From contig JAQFVV010000042.1 of the NCBI GenBank assembly GCA_028023455.1, forward strand, positions 7,523,922 through 7,587,921: DNA of 64,000 nucleotides, read 5' to 3'. Position numbers and translations under genes: made by a program. Numbering within the stretch: the stretch's first letter is position 1; each line of letters starts with the position of its first letter. Shown piece after piece: positions 10,761 through 22,624 of the stretch. The notes below the pieces were generated by a model. It did not search any database and was not told the DNA's origin. It saw only the letters and a list, made by a program, of their open reading frames with translations. The DNA is from Epiperipatus broadwayi. Taxonomy: Eukaryota; Onychophora; Udeonychophora; Euonychophora; Peripatidae.

Positions 10761-13644
10761 TCAGATTAGTCTTTACAAGAATCTAATACAATAAAGAACA
10801 ATGTATTTGCAAGAAATTTTATTGAGTGGAATTTAATTCTCAATAACAGAAACTATAACAATAAGTTAAATTGGACCTATACTATAAATGTGACACCATC
10901 AGGAAAAAGGTACTTAAGTACCTGATTCTGGTTTGGTCATTTTCTCTTAATCTGCGTCTCAATAAACAAACTGAAAAATCAATGCATTATATATTAATTG
11001 GATTTTTACTATAGCAATGAGTGGCTGAGTAAAGGAAACGTTTGGTCCAAAAAACCTCTGTCTTTTGAAGTTCTGTAGAACATACATCTCATTGTATAAT
11101 GTACTTCAAGTGCTGCAAAACATGCAGAATCAAAGAATAATTTAAATGCTGTAGTTGTGTATTATTCAGAAAATAATTTAAGTGATATCACATAAAAAAA
11201 TTCACCATGCAAATAGTTTAATTGTTGCAATTTTACTATGGAATACCAGAAAGTTAATCATTATTGTTATTACTATAAAAATGGGAAATAGTAACATTGC
11301 AATATTTTATTATCGAATGATTTATTTAAAACTTGTACTTCATTAAGGTGGATAAAACTTTTGAACACTATAATTGAGATATAATTGAATTTAAATACTA
11401 CACTTATTTAGACTATTACTACCATGGCAACCATCAAGGATTTTAATGTGATCTCTAAAAATCTTTTTTGACTTTAATTTTATTATTATCTATGCAAATA
11501 TTATTATAATGTTGATATGAATTAATAAATATGAATTTAATGGAATTGTAGTTTAAGGAACATACATGTACGTTTTTATTCTCTGTTTACTTTAAAATGA
11601 ATGTGTCTGTTTATAATACATAAAAATATAGATTAACCAAAAAGAAAATTTAAATTACATTGAAAACAAAATTTTAAAATAATATATTTCTTAATACCTA
11701 ATTTTGGTTTATTTAAATTTATGGTATATTTTGTTTGTTTTCTTTATATTAAAAGAAATAGATTTAAGTATAAGTATTCACAAGTTGTGATCATATATAT
11801 TTAATATACATTGATTACATAATATTTTCTGTATTTAAATTAATAAATTTATATTCTTGATTGTAAGGAAACAATAAACAAACTAAACATGCTTAATCAA
11901 ATTTTAAAATATATATTTTAGTATTTATTTGGAATTATTTATGTAAACATGATATATTTTCTTCTTGGTTTTATTAGTATATCATTCCTGGATCTGTTAG
12001 ATACATGTATAAATTATACAACATATCTAATAAATAAAATGATAATTAACTCCTAATTAAATAGCTCAACAAAGAATATTTAATTTGCTCTTTAATTTTA
12101 TAGATATTTTTATTTATTTATTATGTTTATTATATTAATAATTTTTTTTTTATTAATTAAAATTGAGTTTTATGATTATTCATCATCAACTCATTAGATT
12201 ACATTTTAATACTAACTTCACAAGTATCTATCTATATATTATATTTTAAAATGTCAAAATATTGAATAAAACAATTTCAGTTATATTTGGTTACTACAAT
12301 GAATAAGTAATTAATGAAGGTTAGACTAAGGTTTTATTAGACATTATTTGATTAAGCTAATATATTTATTTTATTTTAAATCAGTCGAAGCTCAGTGTTA
12401 TTGATATGTTGACAATTTATTTGATTCTTCATTTATAGATATTTCTATATTTGATTATTTCATATTGAATCCTCAGAAAATAATTTATTTGTTTTATATT
12501 TTATTATTCTGCTACAAGTGAGGCATCTGATAATTCATTGATTTATGTATTTTACATATACATGATTCTGTTATAATGTTATGGCCATTTGGTCTGATTG
12601 ATTATTTATTTAGTAAATTTAATTATATTGTTACAGTATATATTAAATATTAAAATATACATTGAGATAGCATTTATTTTAATAAGTAAAAGAATTAGTA
12701 TAATCATATTTAGCATCTGATATTGAATCATATTTCTTATCATTATTGAAATTAAATTATATACTAATCCTCAGGTGCTTAATTATTCATAAAATTAATT
12801 AATAAATTCTACTCATGATTTGGTTTCTTTTGTTTTAGAAGATATTAAATTAATTTTTGGCATAACCCAATTTTAAAAATTTAAATTCAATTATGAACAG
12901 TTTATTTAAAGGTCTTCTGCTTACAATTATTAATTAACACCACCAAATATGTCAAAATATAATATTTATTAACAATGTTTTACCAAAATAATAATAATAA
13001 TAGTAATTATTTGGTTAATCACTCAAAAGTCATGTGACATTTAAGCACTTAAAGTGCCAAATTGAGTTTGAGTCTGGAATGTTTAACCCTTGAGTTCACC
13101 ACTCTACATTAGACATATTTAAGTCAGAAATCACTGATTTTATAAACCCAGAGAAATTTGTTAACCATTATATTTCTTTCTTCGATATTTTTATAATATC
13201 CATAGCCATTTAACATTTTTACTCTAAAATTAATAATTTAGTATTATACACTCATATTATAAAAAGCCCCAAAGAACTTTTTTTGTGTATTCACTTTTTA
13301 TATTTATTTTTTCATAAATTTATTATTTCCATCTTTTTAAATATAAAATATCTAAACTCTAGTAATAAGTGATTTAAGATTTTGGATACTTTCTTTATAT
13401 AATTAACAAACAATCCTTCAAGATATTTTATATTCTTTTATTGCTACTGAGAATGATTAATGTTTCTGAAAAAGTTTGTAATGATAATATTATAGTTGTA
13501 ATTATGTGTTGACTATTTTCATCATCTCATATTGATTATTAAATGTTTTTGGAAAAATTCAAATTTTATTTAAACTTTCTAAATACATTAAGTGATCGTA
13601 ATAGCACAACAGTGTTTGAAGTGGTATTCTTCTCTTTTCTTTAG
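10761..13644. other. A+T-rich DNA without a recognised feature
   Basis: The segment 10830-11160 is slightly less A/T-rich and might be the 5' part of the LINE to its left, but no domain is visible there. The rest holds only simple A/T sequence. Confidence 0.4.
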
Positions 13645-13694
13645 GTGTTGCTGCTCTGAATAGTGACGCTATTAGCAAGGAATCAAAGTTTTAA
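13645..13694 (+). CDS. Possible isolated terminal exon
   Basis: A strong acceptor, TTCTTCTCTTTTCTTTAG ending at 13644, precedes a short open segment. In one frame it reads VAALNSDAISKESKF followed by TAA (13692-13694). In the frame set by a phase-2 donor it reads CCCSE-stop (TAG 13661-13663). Overlapping AATAAA signals at about 14106-14115 could end a 3' UTR. Without a partner exon the frame cannot be settled; the acceptor may be decorative. Confidence 0.3.
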
Positions 13695-14661
13695 AGAGTG
13701 AACTATTTTTGTATTTCTTATAAAGTTTTACATTTGATAAATTTCTCATTTCTAGATATATTCAATCTCTATTTATTTTTTCATCTGCTCTTCAGGCCTG
13801 TCTTTTATTAATAATTTTTTCTTATCTCAATTGTTACTATTGTAGCAATTATTAAATCTCGTAATCACACTTTTTTGTGCAGAATTTGGTGCAAAATATT
13901 TCCCATTTCTGATATTAGATAGTGAAACAGTAAAGTCTGCTTTGCAGATCTTCGTTTCACCTTTTCTTACCTATTTCCTACCTCATACCTTAGTTTGAAC
14001 CCCAATCTATTGTAGTGTGTCTGCAATACGCTTATATACCGAAAATCCCGCCTAATTTTAAACCACGAGTACAATGCTCATATTATATATATAAGTCATT
14101 CCCAAATAAATAAAAGATTATAGATTATATGTTCACATAATTTTGATTTATTAAAAAGTAGGTTATATAAGTCGTAATTGCGCACACACTATGATATGCA
14201 TTTTAAAACATATCAAAATTATAAATTGTTAAAGTTATTTTGTTTGAATCTATTTACAAATATATTACCATCGTAATATATTTTGATTTAAAATAAAATT
14301 CATTTAGTAAATATTCGTTTAGTAAATAGATTCAAATATTGCAAGTTAAAAGTAAAATAATTTTCGTTTAATTTAATAAAAGTCATTCCAAATATTTTTT
14401 TAAAATAAATGAGGGACAATAGTTTAATTAGTTAATATTAAATAAGTTTTATCTAAAAACAGCATATGTCCACTTAAGGTTTTCTTTAATTAATAAAAGT
14501 AATTTTTAATTGAATCTAGTTTGTAATTCGAATGTCGACAGGGAAATTAACAAAAGAAATTAATTAATGTTGAATTCCTTTAGACATTCGGATGATTTAA
14601 TTACAGCTGATAAGTCCGATATATTTTTGTAATGCTCCAGGGCAGTTCTATTGTTAAAGTC

Positions 14662-14670
14662 TATAAAAAG
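14662..14670 (+). promoter_or_regulatory. TATA box of the 14.78 kb candidate first exon
   Basis: TATAAAAAG lies about 110 bases before the ATG at 14779, which would put transcription start near 14690. The surrounding DNA (13.6-16.7 kb) is the least A/T-rich long tract in the window and contains CpGs, which supports a promoter zone. Confidence 0.5.
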
Positions 14671-14778
14671 AAGGGTTTTCTTTTGTTCTCGAGTTATTCT
14701 AATGTTTCTAAGAGAAATCATTCTGAGTTCTATTCTAATAATTTGCTAACCTTGACATGACAGAGTAGAGGCGTTAAG

Positions 14779-14949
14779 ATGGCTATGCCCTTTCGGAATA
14801 GCTGGTCGCTGCTCCAGACCATCGGAAGCTATCACATAAGGAACCCCGGAACTGCTGCTGCTGCCAAAACTATGAACATTTCCAGATTTTTCTGTTAAAT
14901 TATATAAAAACCTGCCGACCATCAATCTACCTAAAATGCTTCTCCAGAG
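14779..14949 (+). CDS. Candidate first exon with basic N-terminal peptide, unidentified gene
   Basis: ATG at 14779 sits in good context (A at -3, G at +4) and within AAGATGGC, a YY1-type motif often found at start codons of housekeeping and mitochondrial genes. The frame runs 39 codons to TAA at 14896-14898. Its peptide has no Asp or Glu and several Arg, Ser and His, which is typical of a mitochondrial targeting peptide. An upstream in-frame TGA (14758-14760) fixes the start. A 5' splice site CAGAG|GTAACC at 14949/14950 lies beyond the stop. If it is used, the real coding start might be the ATG at 14937 (MLLQ...) and the 39-codon frame an upstream ORF. The exon is plausible, but its coding status is unsettled and no downstream exon was found. 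Confidence 0.4.
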
Positions 14950-16380
14950 GTAACCCTAAATTAACCCAAGAGCTCTTGTGATAACTAATATGCTATAGCT
15001 ATTTAAAATTGTTTTTCTTATATTTCACATAACTTCATTATGTATTTCTTTAACATGTTTAAATATACTCAACATTTTGCTCTCTATCCTTGGGTTAATA
15101 TTTTCTATTTATTAAGCTTTCTGTTATTTTATTATGATAATGTGTCAGAATCGTCTTTGACTGAGTGAATTATTCCCTTTGTTGAAAATAAGACGCCGCT
15201 ATGAAGGCATATTTTAAATTTCTAAATAATTTCCAATTTTATTATCTTGCAAATCACTCGTTCGAGGGCGATTCTTTTCTTTAATATATAATATAATCAC
15301 ATAGTTTAAAATCTACATGTTATTGATTTTAATCTAATATGAGAGTATGTGCAAGGTCAATGATTAAATGTGTCCCCTAATGCATGATTGCGTATATAAA
15401 TCTATACTTACTTTTCAAACCCGCAAGCATGCATTTTCCTATTTTAATTACCGTGTTCTACTTTAATTACAAAGTTCATCATTGACGTTGAGAATGTGCG
15501 GACCCTTTTAAATGAATTTCTGGGAATTTGATTGGGCATTTCTCTTAATCCAAGTAAAACCCATTCAGTATGTTTTATATACACTAGTCTCGTATTGCTG
15601 GTAAATGAATTGGTTGTTGAGACCGCTTTGTTTTAATTTTCCAAGGACTTTTCGCTATTGCAGTTTCCAGGCAGAGTGTGCTGGGAATTAAACGCAATCG
15701 TCACCCAGTCACTAAGTTTCGGCTGTTCATCAAAATACTTTCCTACGGGTTAGTGGCGAGATGCCCTCCATAATTATTTCGGATCTTCAATATTGTCTTA
15801 TTTTATATTTATTTTACAAAGCATCCGTGACTTAAACGTGTCACACCCTCCAACTTTAATAAATTCATTATCAGCAATACTGACCTCCCAATGTAACTTT
15901 ATTATTATTATTCTCAAATAAATGCTTTGATCACGTTCCCACTTTGTTGCTTAGTAAACTTTTGTCCGTGCTATTCTTGAAATCAATAAATATTTTATAA
16001 CACTTAATTTCAAATATTTTCTTAAACTTGTATAATTACTCAAAGCACCTCGCACATGTTCCTATCTCATCAAGCACATTAGCCTGAGGAATAGAATATA
16101 TCACTTTGTTTTAAAGTCTTTTTGTCAGTTGTGGGAATATAATGCCAACAATTATTTAATACGCATCCCTGTCTCATATAAGCAGACAGTGGCGTTATAT
16201 ATATAATTTATATGAATAAATTTTGTGAAATTATTTAAAACTAAATTTGATCTCTTATTTTATTTGATTCCTATCACTGTCTCGGTCTATATATATATAT
16301 TTTCTGCATTTCTTTTGTAAATCCATAGACGTTAATTAGCCACCCAAACTTATTTTAGTATAGAGTCTTTTGTTCCTCCC
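14950..16380. other. Less A/T-rich zone, presumed intron or upstream sequence
   Basis: CpG-containing sequence with balanced composition, for example 15440-15800, unlike the rest of the window. No frame of convincing length is open on either strand and no transposon motif is seen. Confidence 0.4.
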
Positions 16381-16394
16381 TGACTACCAGGCAC

Positions 16395-16407
16395 CGGTCA
16401 AAGGTCA
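16395..16407 (+). promoter_or_regulatory. DR1 nuclear-receptor response element
   Basis: CGGTCA-A-AGGTCA is a direct repeat of the hexamer AGGTCA with one-base spacing, matching the DR1 consensus at 11 of 12 half-site positions. DR1 sites bind RXR/HNF4/PPAR-type receptors. It lies in a compact block (16370-16560) of balanced composition. An E-box CACGTG follows at 16713-16718. Chance occurrence of such a site in A/T-rich DNA is low, but function is inferred. Confidence 0.45.
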
Positions 16408-16719
16408 TACTAGTAGTGGCATCAGATGCGTTGTCACGTAGATGGCGCTGTGAAATTTGGGCTTTAGATTCGAACTTAGTATATCTAGAAGGCAACCCCT
16501 CCTAGAATGTTCAGTTTCGTGTCTGGGGCTTGAATTCTGCAGTGTGTTAGCAAGATAGACGATTCTGACTGTTACAATAGTAATATTCTCTATGTTGTAA
16601 AAATAAAGATTGGTTTTATTTTAATGATTTTGTTTTAATTGTCTAAGTCTTTGGCTTAATAATTTTGATATTCGGGGATTTTTATTCAACATGTCAGCAT
16701 TGAACATGATTCCACGTGA

Positions 16720-19130
16720 TTATTTTTGAGTGATTAAGGAACATTGAGATAGAAGATTCACTGTTTTATTAATGGAAGTTTTCATCCTATGTAAGTTCAA
16801 AAAAAAAGTTGTGATTTAAAGATGTTACTATTTATTCTACTAGAGCTATAGTAGTTGAAGCAATTATTAAATGATATCAGTAATTTCTTTAGTTTATAAA
16901 GAATATTATATTTGCAGCTTAAATGTGAAATAAAAGTTATCCAAAGTGAGCAAAATATGAATGTTATTTGCTATTGAAAATATAATATCATATATGGTAA
17001 TAAATAATCAATGGCTGTGATAGCTAACGCTATATGGACAAAACGTCAAATCAAAATCATAATGTGGGGGGGGGGGGGAGGCAATAACAACAAATAAACA
17101 AACAAAAATTAATTTAGATGAAATAAATTTCTAATTTCTGCTTAAATGAAAAACTAAAAAAAAAAATAATAATTCAGTTTTAAAGATTGTATGTAACTTT
17201 GGCTAGTGTAATTTTGGCTGTGTCAAAGAGTTATATATATAAGAGAATCCATTTTTAATTTATAAGAACAAAAATTTCAAAAAATATTGCCAGGTTTATA
17301 TTACTAATTATTTAAAAATCAAAAAAGATATTCTCTATTTTATGAATGAAAATTATTCATTTAGTAAATGCATTTTTTAAATTTGAAAATAAATGCCAAA
17401 ATTTTGAGAGAAAATCAAGAGAACTTGTCATTTTCTTTTTTAAACTGATGTGAAGAAAAAGCATTAATTATATATATATTTAATTCTTAACTTAATTTTA
17501 TTATTATTATTTTTACGTAAAAGTTTTTATTTTTATTTAATCCATATCTTTATATTTTAAAATAAATATATGTCTAATGCAGTAAAATGTTAATGAGCAA
17601 TGTTACCAATATTTAAAAACAAGCACCAAAATTTTATAATGCTATAATCGTAATTAAATGATTATTAACATTTTTTTGGAAATTTTTCCAGCATTTACCA
17701 TGAATTCGAATTTTCATGCCATTTTTTTTTTTTTTGTAAATGATGAATCTTGAACGAAGATCTTTATATTAGTTGTGTTAGATTGGTTAGCAATAGTTTC
17801 TTGGAAATAGATTTATTCTAATCTGCTACAACAACAACAACAAAATAATATTTCAAATTTTTTTCCCAGTAGTCTTTCATTATCTTTTTTTTATTATTAT
17901 TATCAAGAAATTTTATTAATTTATGAGCAGTGTTTTGCTTTTTTGATAATGATATATTATTTTAATAAGAATTTTGTTTGTTTAAAATAGAATTTTTTTT
18001 TCTTTAAAGTATGGAACATTTGGCTGATTGTATTATGAGTTTATCAAATCTTTTACAATAAAAAAAAAAAAGATGAAAAGTTTCTATTAATACTTTTTTC
18101 CAGATAACTTTATAGATTAAACTTAGAATAACGTTTTTCAATAAAAGAAACTTTTAAATTTTATAAGGATATATTTTTAAAAAAGAAACTACACCTCTAT
18201 ATTTTATTTTTAAATCATATTATTTTATAAAATAGTTTTCTGGCAACTATTATTATGATTTCCAATCATTAATCTACCACCTAATAAAAGCCTCCACCAT
18301 TATCATAATCATCACCATCATTTTTAATCATTATTAAACTATTACAACTTGAAGATCTCTCCAAGTTTAATCCAGTTATTCTGATCCATAGTTTCTGTTC
18401 TCCATATTATTCCAGTTTAATTTGGTTTTTGCAATCCTTAACTTATCCACAAACTTCCATAATTTCTCCCTCCATCTCACACACCATCTTTTTTAAAGAT
18501 TTTTACAATCTCTTGAAATCAAACTTAAGATATCAATTATCCATTTATTGTCATTTTTCCTAGAATCATGTTCAGATCAGCTGCCATTTCAGCTTTTTAA
18601 TTTGTTCAATGATGTCAATCACACCTATTTATTATTTTTACTCTTACATTTCACTTTTGACTTCTTATTATTGCAACATAAATCTCTGTTCTTTACTGTT
18701 TGATCTGAAGTCTTTCTATTGTTCTTATATTATTATTTCCAACATAAATAAATCTCTGTTCTTCACTGTTTGATATGAAGTTATTATTATTATTTTTGTA
18801 TTAGGAATCCAAAACTCACATCCTTATGTAAGCTCTGGTAAAACACATTCATTAAAACATTTTGTAAGCACATAGATATTTTTTTAATGTTAAAATACAG
18901 TATTTCTATCAAAAATGCACTATTTAAACTTAATTTTACGATTAATAATTTGATCAAGAAATTTATATATATAGCTTTTAATTTTTTTCTAATTCATTAC
19001 TGTCAATTTTTTATTTTCTTTTTTTTTTGAAAAACCATTTATCATTACTTAGTAATTTTTAGCACTTACTATTAGTTCGTAAAGCACATCACATGATCTA
19101 CTAATGTCCTGATTTGTACAATGCATCTCT
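16720..19130. other. A+T-rich DNA with a poly-G tract
   Basis: A run of 13 G lies at 17066-17078. The block 18240-18800 contains ATT/CAT-rich simple sequence, including two near-identical runs at about 18685-18712 and 18748-18776 (ATAAATCTCTGTTCTT). No gene is recognised. Confidence 0.5.
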
Positions 19131-19138
19131 GTTATATA

Positions 19139-19455
19139 CAGGGCCGGATTTAGATGAAAAGAGGCCCTAGGTTATTCCACTTATGAGGCCCTTTCACCTC
19201 CCATTTTTAAGTTTGTAAATTACATGAGAGATAATAAAATACATCATTACTGTGATATATATCAATATGTTAAATGAAACATGTTATTGGTACTAACCTT
19301 TATAAAAAATGTGAGCCAAATGCATTGATCTTAACCAATACATTTTTATGTTTGTTTATTAGTCATATGCGTAGAATTTCTCCTTATTTTAGGTCCCTCT
19401 TGATCGTGAGGCCCTAGGCTGAAGCCTAGTTAGCCTATAGGAAAATCCAGCCCTG
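19139..19455. mobile_element. hAT-superfamily MITE with perfect TSD
   Basis: The 317-bp element begins CAGGGCCGGATT and ends AAATCCAGCCCTG, giving short terminal inverted repeats of the classic hAT type. Subterminal AGGCCCTAGG occurs near both ends. It is flanked by a perfect 8-bp target-site duplication, GTTATATA (19131-19138 and 19456-19463), the length produced by hAT transposases. There is no coding capacity, so it must have been moved in trans. The intact ends and TSD suggest a comparatively recent insertion. Confidence 0.95.
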
Positions 19456-19463
19456 GTTATATA

Positions 19464-21189
19464 ATTGCTATTTTTGTTTTTTTGCCTTATCTTCTAATTT
19501 GTCTTGTTTTAAAATATTTATAATGTTTTTAAAAATACTTATTTATAATTTTATTTCTAAGAAATGAAAGCTGAAGAGAAACAAAATTTTTCAATCTGAA
19601 TTGATGATTAAATATTGCTCCTTTAAAATGATACTGGAATATAAGAGTGCTAAAAAATAAAATTTAAGACTATTTTTGAAAGTTAAAATTCAATTTTTAA
19701 ACAACACTTTTTCTGTGAAATAAGAAAGCAGAAAGTGGCTTCATTTTTGAATAAGATTCTAACAAAATATATTTTGATCATTTTCTGATACATTAAAAGA
19801 TAAAAAAAGGCATTGAAATAAGTTTTAATATTTCTCAAAATAATTCCAACACTATCAGGATATTTTACAGTTGGAGATTTTGTAAAACAGTGTTTAATAA
19901 ATATATCTAAAAAACTTTGCTTCAAAAACTGGAAAAAAATAAGTCTGAACTGTATCATAACAGCACAAAGATAAAATATTGATATTTTAAATTATTTAAA
20001 GATTAATTTTTCTGAAATGTCCAAAGGCTTTGTTTAGTATTTTTTACTGTTAATGAATTAGCCGATTTTAACCATTGCTCAAATGGGTTATATTTGTTTA
20101 TGGTATCATGTTAAACTTGACCTGTGTTCTTTGCAAAGTGACCAAAATATTTGGAATTATTGCAGGTTTATTTTGGAATTTTTTGGACATATAGCTATAG
20201 TGACCAATTGTGTGTTTGTTACAATTGATCTTATTTTTTTTCTTTTTCAAACACATAATGATATTGAGAATTAAAGAAAAAACAACAGAAATTAGAAGAG
20301 AATTTGACTTAAAGGAGTTTTAAGTGCAATTAATTTTATACAATTATTTATGCTTAATCTCTACATATTTTGATTTTGTGATTTGATATTTCTCACTAAT
20401 ATTTTTATTCATATAAAATTTAATTTTGCTTCTGATTTTGGCTTAAAATATATCAATTGTTTAAAGTAAAATTATAACTCTTAATCTCACTACAAAAGAA
20501 AAATATATGCCATTTTTTTTAAACTGTGTTACTATATTTCAAAATACAAACAACTTAATGCCTCCTTTGTGAATAGTATTGACAAATTATAATTATTATT
20601 TTAAAAAATTTTCTAGATTTTGAAGATAAAAATTTTTGCAAATCTTTTTGAAATCTTGTGTGAGGAAACAAAAGCTGTATCACAATTTGAACACACTGAT
20701 TGCAGTGCGATGAAGAACTGAAGTTAAAATTCAAGGAAGAAAATTTACTAAATTTTATAAATATTTCTTCTTTGAGAGAATTTTAATTAAATTTGAGAGA
20801 AAATACAGTTCCTATTTATATTTGTATGAAAGCACTTAACATTATGTGAACAAGTTTTTTTTTATTAATGAAACTAAGTAAGCCAATTCACAGATACCAT
20901 TTCTGAGATAAACATTTTGATGCAATTTCAAGCACAATGTTCTGACTAATTAAATCTTAAAATGAATAATTATTATTATGAAATATTGTTTTTTGGCAAT
21001 ATACTTTAGGATTATACACATTTGTTTTATAGCATAATGTTTCCAACAAAATTTATTCCTAAAATTACCATTGCTGCAATATTTATATATATTATTGACT
21101 TTATAAAAACTTGATAATACATTTGAAAAGAAAAAAGAAGAAGAAGTTTATAATATTATTACAATAAAATGAAATTTATTATCTTCTAG
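19464..21189. other. A+T-rich DNA with weak open stretches
   Basis: A 91-codon minus-strand frame (19683-19958) and a 63-codon plus-strand frame (20083-20274) are hydrophobic and low in complexity. A short + segment near 20640-20730 (NLFEILCEETKAVSQFEHTD) looks coding-like but has no identifiable family. All are treated as unresolved, possibly transposon remains. Confidence 0.35.
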
Positions 21190-22066
21190 AGCATCTGACT
21201 AAAAATAAAATTCTATGCAACCTTTTCTATTTAAAAAGTTAAGCATCATTACTTTAGTCCTCATTTCTTGTAATATTTTCTGAAGCTCTGAAGCATTATT
21301 TGCAAAAATAGCTATATTTTCTGCAACATCTAGATGATTTAAATAATCTCCATTTAATTCCATGAAATAGTTTTTATAAATGGCCATAAAAAGTTTTGGA
21401 GGTTGGGATTATTTTTTTTTATACATCATTATCAATATTAATTATCTTAGTGTTACCATATAGTGACTGTTGTTGAAAAGTGTTTTTTTTTTAATTTGAC
21501 AATATTCTCAATCTGTTTTCAATGCACCATGGAAATATTTTCATAATCCACAAATCTAAAGAATAATGGCAACTCATTTTCATTGATCTTTCTTAACTTT
21601 TTTTAATATTTGAATGTAATCTACTCTATCATAATGTTTAAACTCCAGCTTGTTCTTTTGATTGGTTTGATTCTAATGCTCTCTGTAGATGATTTATAGT
21701 GATTTTAATAAAGATTTTGTATAGAACTGATAAGTCTGTACTATAATTTATATATATATTTAGTTTTTTCAAATATCAATATATATTTTTTACAATCATT
21801 AATATCAATATTATTCTGCATTTTATCAATCATCTGGTACATCCTTATCATTTAAGATATTTGCTATGTAGGTTTGTTGATAATTTCTCTATTTCTTCAC
21901 ATTCTTTTTAAAGATATTGATAATAAATCTATCATATCCTGGAGGTTTTTTATTCTTTGTAGGTTTAATTGCACATCTTACCTTTTCATTTAAAATAATT
22001 GGCATTTCATATGATTATTTTTGAAATTATAAAGCTTACTTTGCTTTGGTGATATAACATCATGTA
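21190..22066 (-). pseudogene. Decayed LINE reverse transcriptase
   Basis: Minus-strand frames show ordered RT landmarks. KNKKPPGYD (near 21940) corresponds to the LINE motif KNNKAPGxD. NDKDVPDD follows and corresponds to the IPDDW region. KEQAG...YDRVDYIQIL (near 21610-21650) corresponds to REQAGFRKGxSTxDHIQ. DVAENIAIFANNASELQKIL (21260-21330) corresponds to the catalytic FADDIVIFA...ELQ region, with the aspartates changed to Glu-Asn, so it is inactive. Several stops intervene. It abuts the hammerhead repeat at 22.08 kb. The motif style differs from the RTE-like copies at 8.75 and 24.3 kb, so it is a second LINE family. Confidence 0.75.
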
Positions 22067-22079
22067 ATTTATTGTATAT

Positions 22080-22620
22080 ATGTTATTAAAACAGGCAAAA
22101 CTCTCTATACATATTGCCACTCAATGCAATCCAGAGTAATCAATGGATGACAGAAAGCCTGTGCATAAAATCCCCATCTAGTGTCTACTCATCCAATATC
22201 CCCAGACTAGTTTCTGACTTGTGGCCTTCATCAGTGAGGAGCCTTGGAGCTGAGAGCACTGCACCTACATCTTAGGATCTAATGCAACCCTCCAGCAGCC
22301 ACCTTTTATCTCTACTTAACTACAAAACTATGAGTCTTAAAATGCTGTAATATTTTTGATCGAAGCTCATTAGCTTATATAGTCATATAGGTCTGAACTC
22401 AGTTCAGTAGCTATACATTTTGCCACAAGCCAGAAACTAGTCTGGGGATATTGGATGAGTAGGCACTAGATAGGGATTTTATGCACAGGCCTTCTGGCAT
22501 CCATTGATTACTCTGACTTGCATTGAGTGGCAATACGTATAGAGAGTTTTGCCTGTTTTAATAACAGTTACAAGCAAGCTTAGGAAATGGTGATCATGTG
22601 ATGTTTATATGTTAAGTTCT
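22080..22620 (-). mobile_element. PLE-like hammerhead repeat, copy 2 (forward plus inverted halves)
   Basis: The forward half (about 22086-22420) starts ATTAAAACAGGCAAAACTC. At 22422 the sequence switches to the inverse complement of the same family (GCCACAAGCCAGAAACTAG...) and runs back to CAGGCAAAACT-complement, then ATAACAGTT and GGTGATCATGTGAT (to about 22600). The inverted arms therefore share about 125 bp. It sits immediately upstream of the LINE RT to its left. The best preserved ribozyme of the family is in the forward half. Confidence 0.8.
22188..22254 (-). ncRNA. Hammerhead ribozyme motif, copy 2 (best preserved)
   Basis: The minus strand reads CTGATGA, then AGGCCACAAGTCA (helix II with loop CACAA), GAAAC, TA, GTC and TGGGGATATTGGATGAG. 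All invariant core bases are present (CUGAUGA, GAA, A-U at the base of helix III, cleavage after GUC). Helix III is only 2 bp closed by TA, and ACTAGT is self-complementary. Short-helix-III hammerheads of this kind are known to act as dimers. Helix I forms TGGGGA with TCCTCA, plus TTGG with CCAA. The A-A at the base of helix II is atypical. Confidence 0.8.
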
Positions 22621-22624
22621 CTGT

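Noticed and set aside
19683-19958. 91-codon minus-strand ORF
   Set aside because: Phe/Ile/Leu/Lys-rich composition typical of A/T-rich chance frames; no domain, no neighbouring exon signals.
20083-20274. 63-codon hydrophobic + frame, possible small membrane protein
   Set aside because: No homology pattern, weak start context, and similar hydrophobic frames arise throughout T-rich DNA here.
22422-22450. Third ribozyme in the inverted half of copy 2
   Set aside because: The half-copy starts at GCCACAAGCC and lacks the CTGATGA strand and helix I partner, so it is only half a ribozyme.
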